Part shown: piece by piece, positions 62,423 to 64,000 of the stretch | Layout of the letters: every line of letters begins with the position of its first letter | Position numbering within the stretch: position 1 is the stretch's first letter | DNA from: Mucilaginibacter sp. JRF | GTDB lineage: Bacteria > Bacteroidota > Bacteroidia > Sphingobacteriales > Sphingobacteriaceae | Direction: 5' to 3' | DNA length: 64,000 nucleotides | Assembly (NCBI RefSeq): GCF_015223065.1 | Contig: NZ_JADFBY010000013.1 | Coordinates: 1-64,000, forward strand | The notes under the pieces: model-generated | Databases searched by the model: none | What the model was told of the DNA's origin: nothing | The model's input: only the letters and a program-made list of their open reading frames with translations | Position numbers and translations under genes: made by a program

Positions 62423-63838
62423 TTATTGCCAGCCGCCGCCTAACGAGCGGTAAAGCTCAACAACGGCACCCAGTTGCTGGCGTTGTATTGATGCCAAATT
62501 CAGCTGCGCTTGTAATGAGTTAGTTTGCGCCGTAATTACCTCAAGGTAATTGGCCATATCGCTCTTGAACAACAAGCGGGCGTTTTTCACTGCCTGGTTC
62601 AAAGTATCAACCTGGCCGTTGGCTATTTGCCTTTGCTGCTGCAACTTTTGGTTTTGCACCAAAGCGTTGCTCACCTCGCCTACCGCGTTCAATACCGATT
62701 GCCTGAATTGTAATACCGCTTGCTCGCGCTGTATCTTGGCAACTTCATATTGTGTTTTCAGGGTACGATTACGGAAGATAGGCTGCAGTACCGAACCTGT
62801 AGCCAAACCAAACAACGAGCCCGGAATGTTAAACCAATTGCTTGATCTGAATGATTGCAAACCGCCCTGCGCGGTAATGGTAAGCGATGGGTACATATTA
62901 GCCTGTGCCACCCCTACCTGGGCATTTGATGATACCAGCGCCATCTCGCTTGAGCGAACATCGGGCCTGCGGCTTAGTAAGGCGGCAGGTAAGCCGGTAT
63001 TTAAAGCGGTTGGCAGTTCGGCGGTTTCAATGCCCTTTTTGCGGGCTATAGCGCCGGGTAACTGGCCGGTTAATATCTGCAAGGCATTCTCCTGTATGGT
63101 GATGCTTTGTTCGAGCTGAGGAATAAGCAGCGCAGTTGTTTGGCGTTGCGCATCGGCCTGCTGAACAGCAAGCAGGTTAACCTCACCTGCATTTTTCAGC
63201 AGGCGGGTTAGGTTAACCGTACTGTCGCTAAGACTTAGATTTTGCTGGGCGATAGCCAACTGCCTGTCAAGCATCAACAGGTTATAATACCCCTGCGCTA
63301 TATCAGCAACCAATTGGGTTTGTACCGCTTTGGTAGCTTCGTAAGTTTGCAGGTACTGCGCCAGTATTGATTCCTTTTGCCGACGTATCTTACCCCAGGT
63401 ATCCAACTCCCACGATAGTAGTAAGCTGGCATTATAATCCTCAATGTGCTTGCTGCCCAAAAAGCTGCTCGCGCTAAGGCCGTTCAAACTATTGTCCGAA
63501 GGGCGATTGTATTGCCCGGTTATCTGCAAGTTTAACTGTGGCAATAACGATAGCTTGGCCTGTTTAACCTGTTGCTGAGCAATATCAATACGTTTAACCG
63601 CAATTTGCAGGTTGTAGTTGTATTTAATCCCCTTGTCAATCAATCCCTGTAAGGTGGTGTCAGTAAAAAACTGTTTCCACTGTATACTGGCAATGCTGCT
63701 GGTATCAGCATAGCTTACACCGGCAAAATTATCGGGAAGCTGCACCTCTGGCCGCTGGTAATTTTTACCTGCCTTACAAGCGTTCAGGGTTAACGCTATC
63801 AGCAATGCGGCATATATAATTAAACTATTCTTTTTCAT
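62423..63838 (-). CDS. TolC/NodT-type outer membrane lipoprotein of an RND efflux pump
   Basis: 471 residues. ATG 63838 begins a lipoprotein signal (MKKNSLIIYA..., lipobox Cys in T-L-N-A-C); the upstream TTG adds 10 residues. Two OEP repeats follow, with the start Y-Q-R-P-E and alpha-helical coiled coils (for example Q-I-A-V-K-R-I-D-I-A-Q-Q-Q-V and N-A-Q-V-G-V-A-Q-A-N-M-Y-P-S-L). L-S-R-R-P-D-V-R-S-S-E is the typical OprM-like motif. It is the exit duct of a tripartite drug pump, 16 bp after the RND permease gene. Confidence 0.92.
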   Translation of the reverse strand: MKKNSLIIYAALLIALTLNACKAGKNYQRPEVQLPDNFAGVSYADTSSIASIQWKQFFTDTTLQGLIDKGIKYNYNLQIAVKRIDIAQQQVKQAKLSLLPQLNLQITGQYNRPSDNSLNGLSASSFLGSKHIEDYNASLLLSWELDTWGKIRRQKESILAQYLQTYEATKAVQTQLVADIAQGYYNLLMLDRQLAIAQQNLSLSDSTVNLTRLLKNAGEVNLLAVQQADAQRQTTALLIPQLEQSITIQENALQILTGQLPGAIARKKGIETAELPTALNTGLPAALLSRRPDVRSSEMALVSSNAQVGVAQANMYPSLTITAQGGLQSFRSSNWFNIPGSLFGLATGSVLQPIFRNRTLKTQYEVAKIQREQAVLQFRQSVLNAVGEVSNALVQNQKLQQQRQIANGQVDTLNQAVKNARLLFKSDMANYLEVITAQTNSLQAQLNLASIQRQQLGAVVELYRSLGGGWQ

Positions 63839-63854
63839 GATGATATATGATAGA

Positions 63855-64000
63855 TCAGGCGTTTTCAAGTTGTACTTCCTGGTGAGTTTTTACTTCGGTT
63901 TTCTTTTTACCGCCCAGTTTTTCCTGCAAGGCCTGGAAGATGACGAACAATACCGGGATAACAAATACACCCAGCACAACACCGGTAAGCATACCGCCTA
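63855..64000 (-). CDS. RND efflux permease, C-terminal end (partial)
   Basis: The last 48 residues of an inner membrane pump of the HAE1/AcrB type. G-G-M-L-T-G-V-V-L-G-V-F-V-I-P-V-L-F-V is the last transmembrane helix of RND permeases. The rest lies beyond the window. It precedes the outer membrane factor gene by 16 bp in one operon. Confidence 0.85.
   Translation of the reverse strand, partial: GGMLTGVVLGVFVIPVLFVIFQALQEKLGGKKKTEVKTHQEVQLENA

Noticed and set aside
1-64000. Recent mobile element or phage insertion
   Set aside because: No transposase, integrase, terminal inverted repeats, target duplications or tRNA junction was seen; composition appears even across the window.

Overview
The window looks like a chromosomal segment from a Bacteroidota bacterium of the Sphingobacteriaceae, most like Mucilaginibacter or Pedobacter. 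The grounds are a SusC/SusD pair, Bacteroidetes-type promoters (TTTG, about 19 bp, TAnnTTTG), the DUF4290-murA and DUF3822-rsmD gene pairs, GIN-domain (DUF2807) proteins, a short-form AMP nucleosidase and a TonB-plug-bearing alpha-2-macroglobulin. I saw no rRNA, tRNA, CRISPR array, transposase or phage gene. Both ends cut through genes.

Layout. 1-9.7 kb is housekeeping and metabolic: two small peptides ending in a similar motif, an M20 dipeptidase, a VOC-EVE-MarR operon with a likely operator palindrome, a dipeptide epimerase, DUF4290-murA (MurA has Asp in place of the fosfomycin-target Cys), a GT39 membrane glycosyltransferase and a CBS-domain cystathionine beta-synthase. 9.9-15.7 kb is one giant alpha-2-macroglobulin fused to a carboxypeptidase-regulatory plus TonB-plug segment. 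15.7-20.4 kb holds AMP nucleosidase and the tig-clpP-clpX proteostasis cluster. 20.5-23.1 kb holds a diheme cytochrome c and two GIN-domain envelope proteins.

23.4-50.0 kb is a polysaccharide utilization locus (PUL). A nine-gene minus-strand series runs susC, susD, FG-GAP/UnbV protein, vanadium-haloperoxidase-like protein, ROK regulator, GH29, GH2, GH92 and a DoxX-like membrane protein. It meets a plus-strand GH35-GH20-GH29 operon, and a divergent GH3 gene carries a LacI-type operator. The enzyme set (beta-galactosidase, hexosaminidase, two fucosidases, alpha-mannosidase, endo-beta-mannosidase-like GH2, xylosidase-like GH3) fits stepwise removal of sugars from complex, possibly plant-type, N-glycans. 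SusC/SusD would import the glycan and the ROK protein may sense a breakdown sugar. No endoglycosidase or PNGase is in view.

50.8-57.8 kb is again core metabolism: a long-chain acyl-CoA synthetase, a TPR/propeller/OmpA envelope protein with PorE-like architecture, QueE, a lipoprotein plus Rieske pair, and DUF3822-rsmD. The 0.85 kb gap at 57.8-58.7 kb is AT-rich, has DnaA-box-like sites and ACGT-core repeats, and is a candidate replication origin or other DnaA-responsive region. The window ends with two small HTH proteins, an SDR oxidoreductase, an MFS transporter, an FMN reductase and the end of an RND efflux operon.
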